Part shown: one piece after another, positions 25,301 through 33,744 of the stretch | How the letters are laid out: the number at the start of each line of letters is the position of its first letter | Numbering within the stretch: position 1 is the stretch's first letter | DNA from: Nakamurella flavida | GTDB taxonomy: Bacteria > Actinomycetota > Actinomycetes > Mycobacteriales > Nakamurellaceae | DNA: 64,000 bases | Direction: 5' to 3' | NCBI RefSeq assembly: GCF_030811475.1 | Contig: NZ_JAUSQV010000001.1 | Location: 3,483,001-3,547,000, forward strand | Program-made: the position numbers and the translations under genes | The notes under the pieces: generated by a model | Told to the model about the DNA's origin: nothing | What the model saw: the letters and a program-made list of their open reading frames with translations, nothing else | The model's database searches: none

Positions 25301-26595
25301 GGGTGGGTGTCACGATCCCGCTGGCCGTGCTGGCCCGGGTCGACGCGGGAACCTTCGACCAGCAGGTCCCGGGTCTGCGCCAGGAACTGGCCGTGGCCCT
25401 GCTGCGCACGCTGCCCAAGACGCTGCGCCGGTCGTTCGTCCCGGCGCCGGACTTCGCCCGGGCCGCGCTGGCCCACGCCGGCGGGGCGGCGGGTGCGTCC
25501 GGCTCGGCCGGGATGGCCGCCGAACTGGCCCGCGCCCTCACCGCGCTCACCTCCATCACCGTGCGGGCGTCCGACTTCGACGTGGAGAAGGTGCCCGCAC
25601 ACCTGCGGATGACGTTCACCGTCGTGGACGAGCGGGGCCGGGCGGTGGGCACCGGCAAGGACCTGGCCGGCCTGCAGCAGCAGCTGGCGGTGGACTCCCG
25701 GCAGGCGGTGGCCAAGGCGTCCGGCACCGTCGAACGCTCCGGGTTGACGGCGTTCCCGGCGGACGGGGTGCGGCAGAGCGTGACCAGTACCGTCGACGGG
25801 CACCGGATCACCGGCTACCCCGCCCTGGTCGACGACGGGGACAGCGTCAGCCTGCGGATGTTCACCTCCCGCGACGAGCAGCTCGCCGCGATGCGCGGCG
25901 GGGTGCGCCGACTGCTGGTGCTGCGCTCGCGGTCACCGCTGGCCCACCTGCGGTACGCGTTGACCCGCACCCAGCTGATGACCCTGGCCACCAGCCCGCA
26001 CGGCAGCATGGGCGCACTGGTGCAGGACGCGGTGGAGGCGGCGGTCGACGCCCTGCTCGACTGGTCCGGCGGGCTGGCCTGGACGGTGGCGGACTTCGAG
26101 GTGCGGGCCACCCGCATCGCCGGTCAGCTCGACCGGGCCGTCACCGATGTACTCGCCGCCGGGGAGCAGATCCTGCGGGCCGCCAACGACGCGCAGGAGG
26201 CGATCGCCGCGGTGAAGGGCACCGCCCTGACCGAGCAGGTCGCCGATCTGCGTGCGGAACTGGCGCGGTTGGTGCACCCGCGGTTCCTGGCCGAGACCGG
26301 CGCCGCGGGGCTGCCCGACCGGTTGCGGCATGTCCAGGCCCTGGCCCGGCGGGCCACCCGGCTGCCGGAGAACCCGGGCCGGGACCGCGAGCGGATGGTG
26401 GAGATCGCCGAACTCCGCAGCGAGATCGACGCGGCCGCCGACCGGCTCGGTCCGCGGGGGCGGCCGGGGGTGGCCGCCGTGCGTCAGCTGCTGGAGGAGT
26501 ACCGGGTCGCGGCGTTCGCGCAGCCGATGCGCACCGCGGTGCCGGTCAGTGCCAAGCGGATCCGCTCGGCACTGACCGATCTGCTCGCCGACTGA
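22375..26595 (+). CDS. hrpA: ATP-dependent RNA helicase HrpA
   Basis: A 1406-residue DEAH-box helicase, the length of HrpA rather than HrpB. Walker A is GETGSGKST (94-102), Walker B DEAHERS (about 192-198), the helicase C domain holds LSTNVAETSLTVPGI and QRAGRCGR, and the HA2/OB regions and a long DUF3418-type C-terminus follow. Two low-complexity inserts stand out: an acidic then basic one between the RecA domains (about residues 261-312) and an Ala/Arg-rich one near residues 660-705. HrpA acts on mRNA and, in E. coli, rescues stalled ribosomes. ATG 22375 is the first start after the transporter gene; no strong ribosome site is seen. Confidence 0.95.
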   Translation: MATVTAPPDLTGLSIADERRLGRRWQRLSGLRDPARRDREQNQLLGQTEAARNKMVRRRAAVPALNFPPELPVSERVDDLAAAIAEHQVVIVAGETGSGKSTQLPKVCLQLGRGVRGTIGHTQPRRIAARALAERIAEETGTELGGAIGYTVRFGDHTGPDTLVKLMTDGILLAEIGRDPDLLAYDTIILDEAHERSLTIDFLLGYLVRLLPRRPDLKVIITSATIDPERFSRHFGDAPIIEVSGRTYPVEIRYRPWGLDAEDAGDGDDPDDLADDLAEVPGDPDRPAPVRTRARSAARPAGQDRAAQPDQAQAICAAVDELEAQRDGDILVFLSGEREITDTAEVLRGHLAGRPGRYEVLPLYGRLSAAEQHKVFSAHTGRRIVLSTNVAETSLTVPGIRFVIDPGTARISRYSSRTKVQRLPIEPISQASAGQRAGRCGRVADGICIRLYSEEDFLGRPEFTDPEIARTSLASVILQMASLDLGDIADFPFLDPPDRRQITDGITVLTELGALETGGDRVLLTPTGRSLAALPVDPRLARMIVEGDRRGCLAELLVIVSALSIVDVREYPLEDREKATASHSRFVEPHSDFLSLVNLWRYLGEQGNTLSGNAFRRMCKQEYLHYLRIREWQDLHSQLRQIARGLGMDVEASARIVDVPAPAAAEGEEAGAPEQAPVSATGVSRGRRRHGRRGQQLPTTVKPAAGTAATQAGKGSLATGMDVARIHTALLAGLLSHIGLRLEPGREYQGTRGTKFVIWPGSALAKSGPRLVVAGELVETSRLWGRLAARIEPEWVETVGGELLRRNYSEPHWSARRGAVVASEKVTLLGVTLVAARSVAFDRIDPELCRELFIRHALVEGDWQTRHAFFAANQAALAQVQDWEDRVRRRDLVDDEALFAFYTARIPADVTSARHFDSWWKKVSREDPGLLTVTAEQLVAAGADAVDPAEFPDRFTSGGVDLDLDYTFDPTSEQDGVGVTIPLAVLARVDAGTFDQQVPGLRQELAVALLRTLPKTLRRSFVPAPDFARAALAHAGGAAGASGSAGMAAELARALTALTSITVRASDFDVEKVPAHLRMTFTVVDERGRAVGTGKDLAGLQQQLAVDSRQAVAKASGTVERSGLTAFPADGVRQSVTSTVDGHRITGYPALVDDGDSVSLRMFTSRDEQLAAMRGGVRRLLVLRSRSPLAHLRYALTRTQLMTLATSPHGSMGALVQDAVEAAVDALLDWSGGLAWTVADFEVRATRIAGQLDRAVTDVLAAGEQILRAANDAQEAIAAVKGTALTEQVADLRAELARLVHPRFLAETGAAGLPDRLRHVQALARRATRLPENPGRDRERMVEIAELRSEIDAAADRLGPRGRPGVAAVRQLLEEYRVAAFAQPMRTAVPVSAKRIRSALTDLLAD

Positions 26596-26613
26596 GCCGG
26601 TCGGCGGACCTGC

Positions 26614-26994
26614 TCAGTACCGCCCGGTCGCGGACGGCGACCCGGGCTGCTCGGGCAGCGTGGGCTCGACCGGGGTGGTGGGGGCGGGGCCGGCCGGCGG
26701 GGTCGGCGCCGGGGCGGGCACGGTCGGCTCCGGACCCGGGTCGGTGGGGGTGGGCTGCTGGGCCGTCGGGGCCGTGGGTGCCTGGTCTCCGGTGGTCTGC
26801 TCGGCCGCCGGGTCGGTGTCGCCCTTGAGCCGGTCGACCAGGCCGTGCAGCTTCTGCTCGATGGGGTCGGCCTTGTCGTGCCCGACCTTCCTGCCGACGA
26901 CCTCGCCGACCTTGTCGATGCCGCTCTTCACCTGATCGGAATGCTCGGAGAGCAGCGACTGTGCCTTGTTCCGCAGTTCGTTGAAGTCGACCAT
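26614..26994 (-). CDS. MT0933/Rv0909-like antitoxin-family protein
   Basis: A 126-residue protein. Residues 1-60 (MVDFNELRNKAQSLLSEHSD, then QVKSGIDKVGEVVGRKVGHD) form amphipathic helices matching the MT0933-type antitoxin family; the remainder is a Pro/Thr/Glu-rich disordered tail ending in GRY. No toxin gene lies next to it, so a toxin-antitoxin function is unproven, and related proteins are widespread single genes in actinobacteria. ATG 26994 has a GAGAGGA site. A TAGGGT -10-like sequence on the minus strand lies about 50 bases upstream. Confidence 0.7.
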   Translation of the reverse strand: MVDFNELRNKAQSLLSEHSDQVKSGIDKVGEVVGRKVGHDKADPIEQKLHGLVDRLKGDTDPAAEQTTGDQAPTAPTAQQPTPTDPGPEPTVPAPAPTPPAGPAPTTPVEPTLPEQPGSPSATGRY

Positions 26995-27198
26995 GGTGCA
27001 GTCCTCTCCTCGTCGCCGAGCTCGTTCGCGGCGGTTGGGGCCACCCTAGGTGACCGCCCCCGGTGTCGTCATCGGAGCGTCACCCGTCGGGGCCGGGCGG
27101 GTCGCCCGAAGTGGTGAAGCCGGTCGACCCCGTGCAGCACATCTGACCGTGGGTCATGTCGTTTGACGCCCGGACCCGGACCCGGCGACGCTGCCCCG

Positions 27199-28890
27199 GT
27201 GGGATACATCGAGTTCGCCGGCATCGGCCAGTGGTTGCCCGACGGGCGGCCCCTGCTGGCCGACGTCTCCTTCCGGGTCGGGCAGGGCGTGGTGGCCGCG
27301 CTGATCGGCCCGAACGGCACGGGCAAGACCACGCTGCTGCGGATCGCGGCCGGGGAGATCCCCGCGGACGAGGGCGTGGTGACCTCGGCCGGGGAGCTCG
27401 GCGTGATGCCGCAGTTCATCGGGTCGGTGCGCGACGACTCCACCGTCCGCGACCTGCTGCTGACGGTGACCCCGGGCCCGGTGCGGGAGGCCGCCGCCGC
27501 GTTGGACGCCGCGGAGCTGGCCATGATGGCCGACGACAGCGACGCGGTGGCGATGACGTACGCGCAGGCGTTGGCCGACTGGGGCGACGTCGGCGGCTAC
27601 GACTGGGAGACCCGGTTCGATGTCGCCACCGTGGCCGCCCTGGGTGTCCCCTACGACCGGGCGAAGTTTCGGGCGGTCACCAGCCTGTCCGGCGGTGAGC
27701 AGAAGCGGGTGGTGCTGGAGCTGCTGCTCGACGGGCCGGCGCAGGTGCTGCTGCTGGACGAGCCGGACAACTATCTCGACGTGCCCGGCAAGCAGTGGCT
27801 GGAGCGGCGACTCGCCCAGGTCGGGGAGTCCGGGCGGAGCGTGCTGTTCGTCTCGCACGACCGCGAGCTGCTGGCCGCGGCCGCGACCCGCATCGTCACC
27901 CTGGAGCCGGGAGCCGCCGGCGCGACGTCGTGGGTGCACGGCGGTTCCTTCACCGGCTACGTCACCGCCCGCGACGAGCGGAACTCCCGGCTGGAGGAGC
28001 TGCGGCGGCGGTGGGACGAGGAGCGGGCCAAGCTCGTCGCCCTGGTGCTGATGTACAAGACCAAGGCCGCCTTCAACGACGGGCTCGCCTCCCGGTACGC
28101 GGCGGCGCAGACCCGGCTGGCCCGGTTCGAGTCGGCGGGCCCGCCGCAGGCCGTGCCGATGGTGCAGTCGGTGACGATGCGGCTGCGCGGCGGGCGCACC
28201 GCGAAGCGCGCGGTGGTCGCGGAGGGCCTGGGGCTGACCGGGCTGATGGATCCGTTCGATCTCGAGGTGTTCTACGGCGACCGGCTGGCCGTGCTCGGGT
28301 CGAACGGATCGGGCAAGTCGCACTTCCTGCGGCTGCTGGCCGCCGGCGGGAGCGACCCCGACCCGGCCGCGACACCGGTCGGGGCGGCCGATCTCGCGCC
28401 GGTCGCGCACACCGGAACGGTGGCCCTGGGCTCCCGGGTGCGGCCGGGGTACTTCCGGCAGACCCACGCCCACCCGGAGCTGCACGGGCGGACGCTGCTG
28501 GAGATCCTGCACCACGGCGACGACGACCGGGCCGGGATGGGCCGGGAGCAGGCGGCCCGCGCGCTGGACCGGTACGGCCTGGCCCGGGCGGGCGAGCAGA
28601 CCTACCAGACGCTGTCCGGCGGGCAGCAGGCCCGCCTGCAGATCCTGCTGCTGGAGCTCTCCGGAGCGACGCTGCTGCTGCTGGACGAGCCGACGGACAA
28701 CCTGGATCTGCATTCGGCGCAGTCGTTGGAGGCGGCGCTCGCCGCGTTCGACGGCAGCGTCATCGCCATCACCCACGACCGCGCCTTCGCCCGCACGTTC
28801 GACGCGTTCCTCGTCTTCGGCGCCGACGGGTCGGTGGTGGTGTCCGACCAGCCGGTCTGGGACGTGCAGCGGGTGCGCCGGGCGCGATGA
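27199..28890 (+). CDS. ABC-F family ATP-binding protein
   Basis: A 563-residue protein with two ABC domains and no membrane part, hence ABC-F, the class that works at the ribosome and in some members protects it from antibiotics. Domain 1: Walker A GPNGTGKTT (37-45), LSGGEQKR, LLLDEPDNYLD. Domain 2: Walker A GSNGSGKSH (367-375), LSGGQQARLQ, LLLDEPTDNLD. The linker between them (about residues 255-340) is helical and charged. GTG 27199 is taken as start; TTG 27163 would add 12 Pro/Gly residues. It is followed 52 bases later by the CopD gene. Whether it is a housekeeping translation factor or a resistance factor cannot be told. Confidence 0.85.
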   Translation: MGYIEFAGIGQWLPDGRPLLADVSFRVGQGVVAALIGPNGTGKTTLLRIAAGEIPADEGVVTSAGELGVMPQFIGSVRDDSTVRDLLLTVTPGPVREAAAALDAAELAMMADDSDAVAMTYAQALADWGDVGGYDWETRFDVATVAALGVPYDRAKFRAVTSLSGGEQKRVVLELLLDGPAQVLLLDEPDNYLDVPGKQWLERRLAQVGESGRSVLFVSHDRELLAAAATRIVTLEPGAAGATSWVHGGSFTGYVTARDERNSRLEELRRRWDEERAKLVALVLMYKTKAAFNDGLASRYAAAQTRLARFESAGPPQAVPMVQSVTMRLRGGRTAKRAVVAEGLGLTGLMDPFDLEVFYGDRLAVLGSNGSGKSHFLRLLAAGGSDPDPAATPVGAADLAPVAHTGTVALGSRVRPGYFRQTHAHPELHGRTLLEILHHGDDDRAGMGREQAARALDRYGLARAGEQTYQTLSGGQQARLQILLLELSGATLLLLDEPTDNLDLHSAQSLEAALAAFDGSVIAITHDRAFARTFDAFLVFGADGSVVVSDQPVWDVQRVRRAR

Positions 28891-28942
28891 ACCCCGTCCC
28901 ACGGCCGGGTCCGGGCGGGTACCGGCGTGTCACGATGGTCCG

Positions 28943-30052
28943 GTGACCCGCTCCCACCCGCCCCGGACCGGCGCGCCCCGCGTGCTGGCGCGTCGAGCGC
29001 CCGCCGGGAGCCCGGGGGGTTCCGTCCAGCCGGTGTTCGCCGGGGTGACCCGGTCGGCGGCCGTCTTCGCCCTGCTGGTCGGGGCGGCCGCCCTGGTCGC
29101 GGTGCTGGTCAGCTCCGGGGTGACCCGCATGCCGCCCATCGCCGGGTTGGCCGAGCCGTCCCCGGTGGTGCGGTGGGGCATCCCGACCGCGCGCATCCTG
29201 GTCGATCTGGCCGCGGTCACCACGGCCGGACTGGCCCTGCTGGCCCGCTTCATCGGGTTCGACCGACCGGAACGCTCCGAGCCGGTGCTGCGCCGCACCT
29301 ACCGCGTCGCGGAGTGGTCGGCGTGGACGTGGACGGTCGCCGCCGTCGTCTCCGTCGTCCTGTTGACCGCCGAGCTGCAGCCCGGGTCCGTCCCGTCGCC
29401 CGGTGACGTCTGGACCTACGTGGCGTCGATCGCCGCCGGCAAGGGTCTGCTGCTGTCCGCAGGGTGCGGGCTGCTCTCGGTGTGGCTGGTCCGGCTGACC
29501 CGCCGGCACGGCGAACGGGTGCCGGCCGAGCTGCGCGCCGGCGTCGCCCTGTTCGGTCTGCTGCCGCTGCCGTTGACCGGGCACGCCACGAACTGGGACT
29601 ACCACGACCTGTCGATGGTCTCCATGGAGCTGCACGTCGTCGCGGCCAGCGCGTGGGCCGGTGGGCTGGGCGCGGTGGTGGTGTTCCTGTCCGGCCGGGC
29701 CGACCTGCTCGCCGTCGCCCTGCCGCGGTTCTCGCGCCTGGCCACCTGGTGCGTCGTCGTGGTCGGCCTGTCCGGGGTGTTCAACGGTCTGCTGGAGCTG
29801 GCCGTCTCCCCGGTGACCAACCTGCCCGAGTCGTTGTGGCAGACCCGGTACGGGGTGCTGATCCTGGCCAAGACGGCGCTGATGATCGTGGTCGCCGCCA
29901 TCGCCGTGGTGGTCCGGCAGCGTCTGCTGCCGCGCATCCTCGACCGGCGGCGCACCGCGGTCGCCGTGTGGTGCGGGTGGGAGCTCGTCGTGCTGGGCAT
30001 GGCCTTCGGCGTCGCCGTGGCGCTGACCCGCTCGTCGGTCCTGCCGTTCTGA
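28943..30052 (+). CDS. CopD domain membrane protein
   Basis: A 369-residue membrane protein with about eight hydrophobic helices. The CopD signature is seen in LTGHATNWDYHDLSM and ELHVVAASAWAGGLGAVV, with the His residues that in this family may bind copper or heme. CopD proteins bring copper across the inner membrane or serve cytochrome oxidase assembly. There is no CopC domain and no CtaG domain in the protein. GTG 28943 is the start. The gene end is repeated in tandem, and it converges with an unknown polytopic membrane protein. Confidence 0.8.
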   Translation: MTRSHPPRTGAPRVLARRAPAGSPGGSVQPVFAGVTRSAAVFALLVGAAALVAVLVSSGVTRMPPIAGLAEPSPVVRWGIPTARILVDLAAVTTAGLALLARFIGFDRPERSEPVLRRTYRVAEWSAWTWTVAAVVSVVLLTAELQPGSVPSPGDVWTYVASIAAGKGLLLSAGCGLLSVWLVRLTRRHGERVPAELRAGVALFGLLPLPLTGHATNWDYHDLSMVSMELHVVAASAWAGGLGAVVVFLSGRADLLAVALPRFSRLATWCVVVVGLSGVFNGLLELAVSPVTNLPESLWQTRYGVLILAKTALMIVVAAIAVVVRQRLLPRILDRRRTAVAVWCGWELVVLGMAFGVAVALTRSSVLPF

Positions 30053-30087
30053 CCCTGCGTGACCTGACCCTGGTCGGCCTGACCCTG
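30049..30087. repeat. Three 15-bp-period repeats at the 3' end of the CopD gene
   Basis: CTGACCCTG occurs at 30049, 30064 and 30079, exactly 15 bases apart; the first copy contains the stop codon TGA of the CopD gene. The six bases between copies vary. This is a short tandem duplication of the gene end, like that behind terD. Confidence 0.75.
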
Positions 30088-30103
30088 CTCGGTCCGGAAC
30101 GGC

Positions 30104-31468
30104 TCAGCCGCTGACGCGTTCTCCGGTGCGCCGGTCGGTCCGCGCCGGGCGGGCGGTACGACGGGCTTGCGACGTTGCGGGCTTGGCCGCCCACCCGGTG
30201 AGCACCCCGCGTGCGTCCCGCTCGGGCTCCGTCTCGTAGCCCACCGGCGCGGGCGGCCGGCGCGTGTCGAGCCCGATGCCGCGCCGGACGAGGAGCGTCA
30301 CCGCGGACCACGTGGCGGCGAGCAGCAGGAAGCTGATCCAGAACGTGCCCCAGGCGACGGGCACCGTGTAGAGGTTCGCGCCGGCCTCGAACGCCTGGCG
30401 CATCTCCACGATCGTCCAGGATCCGAGGGCCAGCGGCGTGCCGAACGCGACGGCCTGCAGGGCCAGTGCCCCGTACCCGACGGCGGTGAGCACGGCGGCG
30501 CCGACGACGGCACGCAGGTAGGGCTGCATCCTGGGCAGGAACATCAGGTCGACGGCCAGCCCGACCGGCAGCAGCCACAGCGGCACGGAGCTCGGCGGGA
30601 AGATGGTGAACGTCAGCAGCGGCCAGATGACGCAGCGGTAGGCGACGTACAGGGCGATGACGATGGTCGCCGTCCAGCGGCGGCCGACCATGAGCCGGGC
30701 GAAGACCAGCAGGGCCACGCAGATGCCGATCACCCACACCGGGTACACCCAGGACTTGATCGGCATCGCGAACGTCTCGAGCGCGATGTCGTCGACCGGG
30801 CGGCCGATCTGGCCGGCGGCGAAGCTGAGCAGCTCGGGCTCGGCGTAGGGCCGGCCACGCAGCCACGACTCGACCTCGAGGATCCCGTACTCCTGCTGGC
30901 CCGTCGGGAAGAAGGTGTTCTCGAACATGAACGCCCAGAGGGCGATCAGGCCGGCCGACCACTGCTTCGCGAAGCGGCCCTCGCGGGGGAACGAGTGGTA
31001 CCAGTTGCGGATGACCCCGGCGATCATGATCGCGGTGCCGATGTAGAGGAGCAGGTGCGAGGGCGACCACGCCGTCAGATCGAGGCCGTTGACCCGGTGG
31101 TTGATGACGTCGATGGGGCCGGCGACCACGAAGATGCCGGTGCCGATCTGCATGATCCGCAGCGAGCGCCGGTCGGCGCCGTAGCCGGTGAAGGTGTGCG
31201 CGAGCACCAGGCCGATGGCGATGCCGGTGCCGACGGTGTTCAGGATGTGGGCGGCGGCCAGGTCGTCGCGCAGCCACTTGAAGTGCCAGGACACGTCCCA
31301 GGACGAGCCGAGCAGCTTGAACAGCAGGGCCAGCAACCACATGCGGTTCATGAAGACGACGAGGGAGCGCGGGGTGGGCCGGCCGGCCTCACCGCGCGAC
31401 CAGTAGGTGTGCATGAAACCGGACACCCGGGAGCGGGGCGCCCGCATCATCGAGACCTGGTGCGCCAT
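30104..31468 (-). CDS. Polytopic membrane protein, unknown
   Basis: A 454-residue protein with about eleven hydrophobic helices and a basic C-terminal tail of about 55 residues. Conserved-looking charged and His positions sit at helix ends: SSWDVSWHFKWLRDDLAAAH, HTFTGYG, DVINHRVNG and RNWYHSFPREGR. These suggest metal or heme ligands or a catalytic site at one membrane face. ATG 31468 has a GAGGGAGA site. No family is recognised with confidence. It converges with the CopD gene, so a link to copper or respiratory oxidases is possible but rests only on proximity. Confidence 0.7.
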   Translation of the reverse strand: MAHQVSMMRAPRSRVSGFMHTYWSRGEAGRPTPRSLVVFMNRMWLLALLFKLLGSSWDVSWHFKWLRDDLAAAHILNTVGTGIAIGLVLAHTFTGYGADRRSLRIMQIGTGIFVVAGPIDVINHRVNGLDLTAWSPSHLLLYIGTAIMIAGVIRNWYHSFPREGRFAKQWSAGLIALWAFMFENTFFPTGQQEYGILEVESWLRGRPYAEPELLSFAAGQIGRPVDDIALETFAMPIKSWVYPVWVIGICVALLVFARLMVGRRWTATIVIALYVAYRCVIWPLLTFTIFPPSSVPLWLLPVGLAVDLMFLPRMQPYLRAVVGAAVLTAVGYGALALQAVAFGTPLALGSWTIVEMRQAFEAGANLYTVPVAWGTFWISFLLLAATWSAVTLLVRRGIGLDTRRPPAPVGYETEPERDARGVLTGWAAKPATSQARRTARPARTDRRTGERVSG

Positions 31469-31554
31469 GGACCGTTCTCCCTCGTCACGCCACTGGTGGA
31501 AAGCCCGAGCGTACGGCGTCGGGTGTCCAGGACGGGTGCTCGGCGATGCGTGGG

Positions 31555-32565
31555 TCAGCCGTCGGTGGGGAAATGCGCGCGCACGACCGGGCCGCCCGCA
31601 CCGGCACCCACCCCGGTGACGTGGCCGCCGGCGGCGCCGATGGACAGCAGCTGCTCGATGAGGTCGGCGCCCTGCAGGGTGACCGGGACGAGGGTGCCCG
31701 GGCCGGCGTCGTACCGCATCCGCCCGGCGTGGCCGGCCTCGGCGAGCTTGGCCAGGGAGCCGGTGGAGGCCAGGGAGCCGCGGGCGACGCCGAGGATGCC
31801 CAGCGCGTCGTCGACGGCGTCGAGCAGCGAGTCGCGGTTCGTCTCGCACATGGCGCGGATGAGCTCGGGGCGGGTGCCGGCGACGCGGGTGCCGTCGCGG
31901 AACGAGGACGCGGCCAGCGAGAGGGCCAGGGTGCCGCCGGCCGCGCCGACCTGGGCGAGGACCAGGGCGAGGAGGTGGGGCAGGTGGGACACCCGGGCGA
32001 CGGCCTCGTCGTGGGCGAGTGCCTCGGCCGGGACGACCCGGGCCCCGGTGGCCAGGGCCATGGCGGCGACGGCGGCCCAGTCGGCCGGGTCGGTGTCCTC
32101 GGTGAGCGTGGTGACCCAGGCGGCGTCGGTGAACAGGTCGGCGGATCCGGCCGCCCACCCGGACTGCGCGGTCCCGGCCATGGGGTGGGACCCGACGAAA
32201 CGGGCCTGCGGGGCCAGCTCGGCGACCTGGGTCTCCACCGGTGCCTTGACACTGGCCACGTCGGTCAGCGCCAGGGTGGGGGCGACGGCGTCGATACGTC
32301 GCAGCACGGAGGGGAAGGACGTGACCGGCCCGGCGAGCACGGTGAGGGCGCCGGTGGCGTCGGCGCGTTCCAGGGCGGCGTCGAGATCACCGAGCACGTC
32401 CACCCCGTCGGCGGCGGCGGCGGTGCGGGTGCCCTCGCTGGGCGACCAGCCGAAGGTGGTGGTCCGGCTGTCCAGGGCGCGGACGAGCGACCCGCCGATC
32501 AGCCCCAGCCCGAGGACGCAAATGCCCCCGGGTAGCAGGTCCCCGTTGTCGCCGGTCGTCGCCAT
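31555..32565 (-). CDS. tyrA: Prephenate dehydrogenase
   Basis: A 336-residue TyrA-type dehydrogenase of tyrosine biosynthesis, converting prephenate to 4-hydroxyphenylpyruvate with NAD. It has the Rossmann motif GLGLIGGS (19-26), the substrate-site segment GSHPMAGTAQSGW, the second conserved HLPHLLALVLAQV helix, and an all-helical C-terminus. There is no chorismate mutase or ACT domain. I begin at ATG 32565; a GTG a few codons earlier is possible. It lies 86 bases before the next minus-strand gene and is divergent from the TadA pair. Confidence 0.85.
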   Translation of the reverse strand: MATTGDNGDLLPGGICVLGLGLIGGSLVRALDSRTTTFGWSPSEGTRTAAAADGVDVLGDLDAALERADATGALTVLAGPVTSFPSVLRRIDAVAPTLALTDVASVKAPVETQVAELAPQARFVGSHPMAGTAQSGWAAGSADLFTDAAWVTTLTEDTDPADWAAVAAMALATGARVVPAEALAHDEAVARVSHLPHLLALVLAQVGAAGGTLALSLAASSFRDGTRVAGTRPELIRAMCETNRDSLLDAVDDALGILGVARGSLASTGSLAKLAEAGHAGRMRYDAGPGTLVPVTLQGADLIEQLLSIGAAGGHVTGVGAGAGGPVVRAHFPTDG

Positions 32566-32782
32566 CACAGCCCCCAGTGTCGTCACCTGATCATCATGAC
32601 CATTCCGGTGTCTGGTGTCAGCTTGTTCGGCGTCGGATCGAAGGATTGTTGCTCCCCCGAACGGGGGTGAGGCTGCCCACACGGGGGAAGGCCGGTGGGA
32701 CGGAGCGAAGGACGGGCCGCCGGGGGGTCGGCGGACGGCCCAGGCGTCGAGATGAGGGCCCGGAGGCCGTAACGTCTGCACC

Positions 32783-33268
32783 GTGACATCCGGGAACACC
32801 GAAGGTTTTGCCGTTGCGGTCGTCCACGAGGACGGCAAGTGGAAGTGCTCCCTGCTGGCCGCGGAGCTGCTCGACGACCTCGACGGGGTGATCACCGCGC
32901 TGCGGCGGGTCGCCGCGACGGGGGCCGTGTTCGGGCTGCTCGCCGTCGACGACGAGTTCTTCGTCATCGTCCGCCCCGTTCCCGGGGGCGCCTCTCTCGT
33001 CCTGTCCGACGCCACCGCCGCCCTGGACTACGACATCGCCGCGGACGTGCTGGACCTGCTGCACCTGCCCACCCCGGACGAGGACGACCTCGACGAGGAT
33101 CCGTGGCCGGAGGGCGACCTGGCCCTGCTCGCCGACTTCGGCATGTCCGAGCAGGAGATGCACGTCGTCATCGACGAGGACGACCTGTACCCGGACGAGC
33201 AGCTGACGATGATCGCCCAGCGGTGCGGCTTCGGCGACCAGTTCGCCCGGCTCGTCGAGAAGTCCTGA
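32783..33268 (+). CDS. tRNA adenosine deaminase-associated protein
   Basis: A 161-residue acidic protein of the actinobacterial family that nearly always precedes tadA. It begins TSGNTEGFAVAVVHEDGKW after GTG 32783 and has the acidic middle LPTPDEDDLDEDPWPEGDL. The end, QRCGFGDQFARLVEKS, is typical. Its biochemical role is unknown; the fixed neighbourhood suggests support of TadA. It is separated from tadA by only 11 bases and co-transcribed with it. Confidence 0.9.
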   Translation: MTSGNTEGFAVAVVHEDGKWKCSLLAAELLDDLDGVITALRRVAATGAVFGLLAVDDEFFVIVRPVPGGASLVLSDATAALDYDIAADVLDLLHLPTPDEDDLDEDPWPEGDLALLADFGMSEQEMHVVIDEDDLYPDEQLTMIAQRCGFGDQFARLVEKS

Positions 33269-33279
33269 GCTGACCCGTC

Positions 33280-33744
33280 GTGGCTGCCGGTGCGGCTGAC
33301 GCCGCGCTGATCCGCCGGGCCCTCGCGGTGGCGCGGACGGCCCCACCGGGGGATGTCCCGATCGGCGCGGTCGTGCTGGACGCGTCCGGGCGAGAGCTCG
33401 CCACCGGCGTGAACGATCGCGAGGCCACCGGCGATCCGACCGGTCATGCCGAGATCGTCGCCCTGCGCGCGGCGGCGGCGGCCACCGGATCCTGGAATTT
33501 GGCCGGCTGCATCCTCGCGGTGACGGTCGAGCCCTGCACGATGTGCGCCGGCGCGTTGGTCGCCGCGCGGGTGGCCCGGCTGGTGTTCGGCTGCTGGGAG
33601 CCCAAGACCGGAGCGGTCGGCTCGCTCTGGGACGTGGTGCGGGACCGCCGGGTGATGCACCGGGTGGAGGTCCGCGGAGGCGTCCTCGAGCAGGAGTGCG
33701 CCGCACCCCTGCTCGAGTTCTTCACCGGCCTGCGTCAGCGCTGA
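33280..33744 (+). CDS. tadA: tRNA adenosine(34) deaminase TadA
   Basis: A 154-residue zinc deaminase that converts the wobble adenosine of tRNA-Arg(ACG) to inosine. The active site is HAE (56-58, zinc His and catalytic Glu) and PCTMC (85-89, the two zinc Cys). Normal family length. GTG 33280 start, 11 bases after its associated protein. Its last 10 bases overlap the end of the convergent MFS exporter gene. Confidence 0.95.
   Translation: MAAGAADAALIRRALAVARTAPPGDVPIGAVVLDASGRELATGVNDREATGDPTGHAEIVALRAAAAATGSWNLAGCILAVTVEPCTMCAGALVAARVARLVFGCWEPKTGAVGSLWDVVRDRRVMHRVEVRGGVLEQECAAPLLEFFTGLRQR

Noticed and set aside
26614-26994. Toxin-antitoxin pair
   Set aside because: Only the antitoxin-like protein is present; neither neighbour (hrpA, ABC-F) is a toxin.
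31469-32158. N-terminal extension of the unknown membrane protein to 684 codons
   Set aside because: The added part is Arg/Gly/Pro-rich and overlaps tyrA in another frame; ATG 31468 has a good ribosome site.
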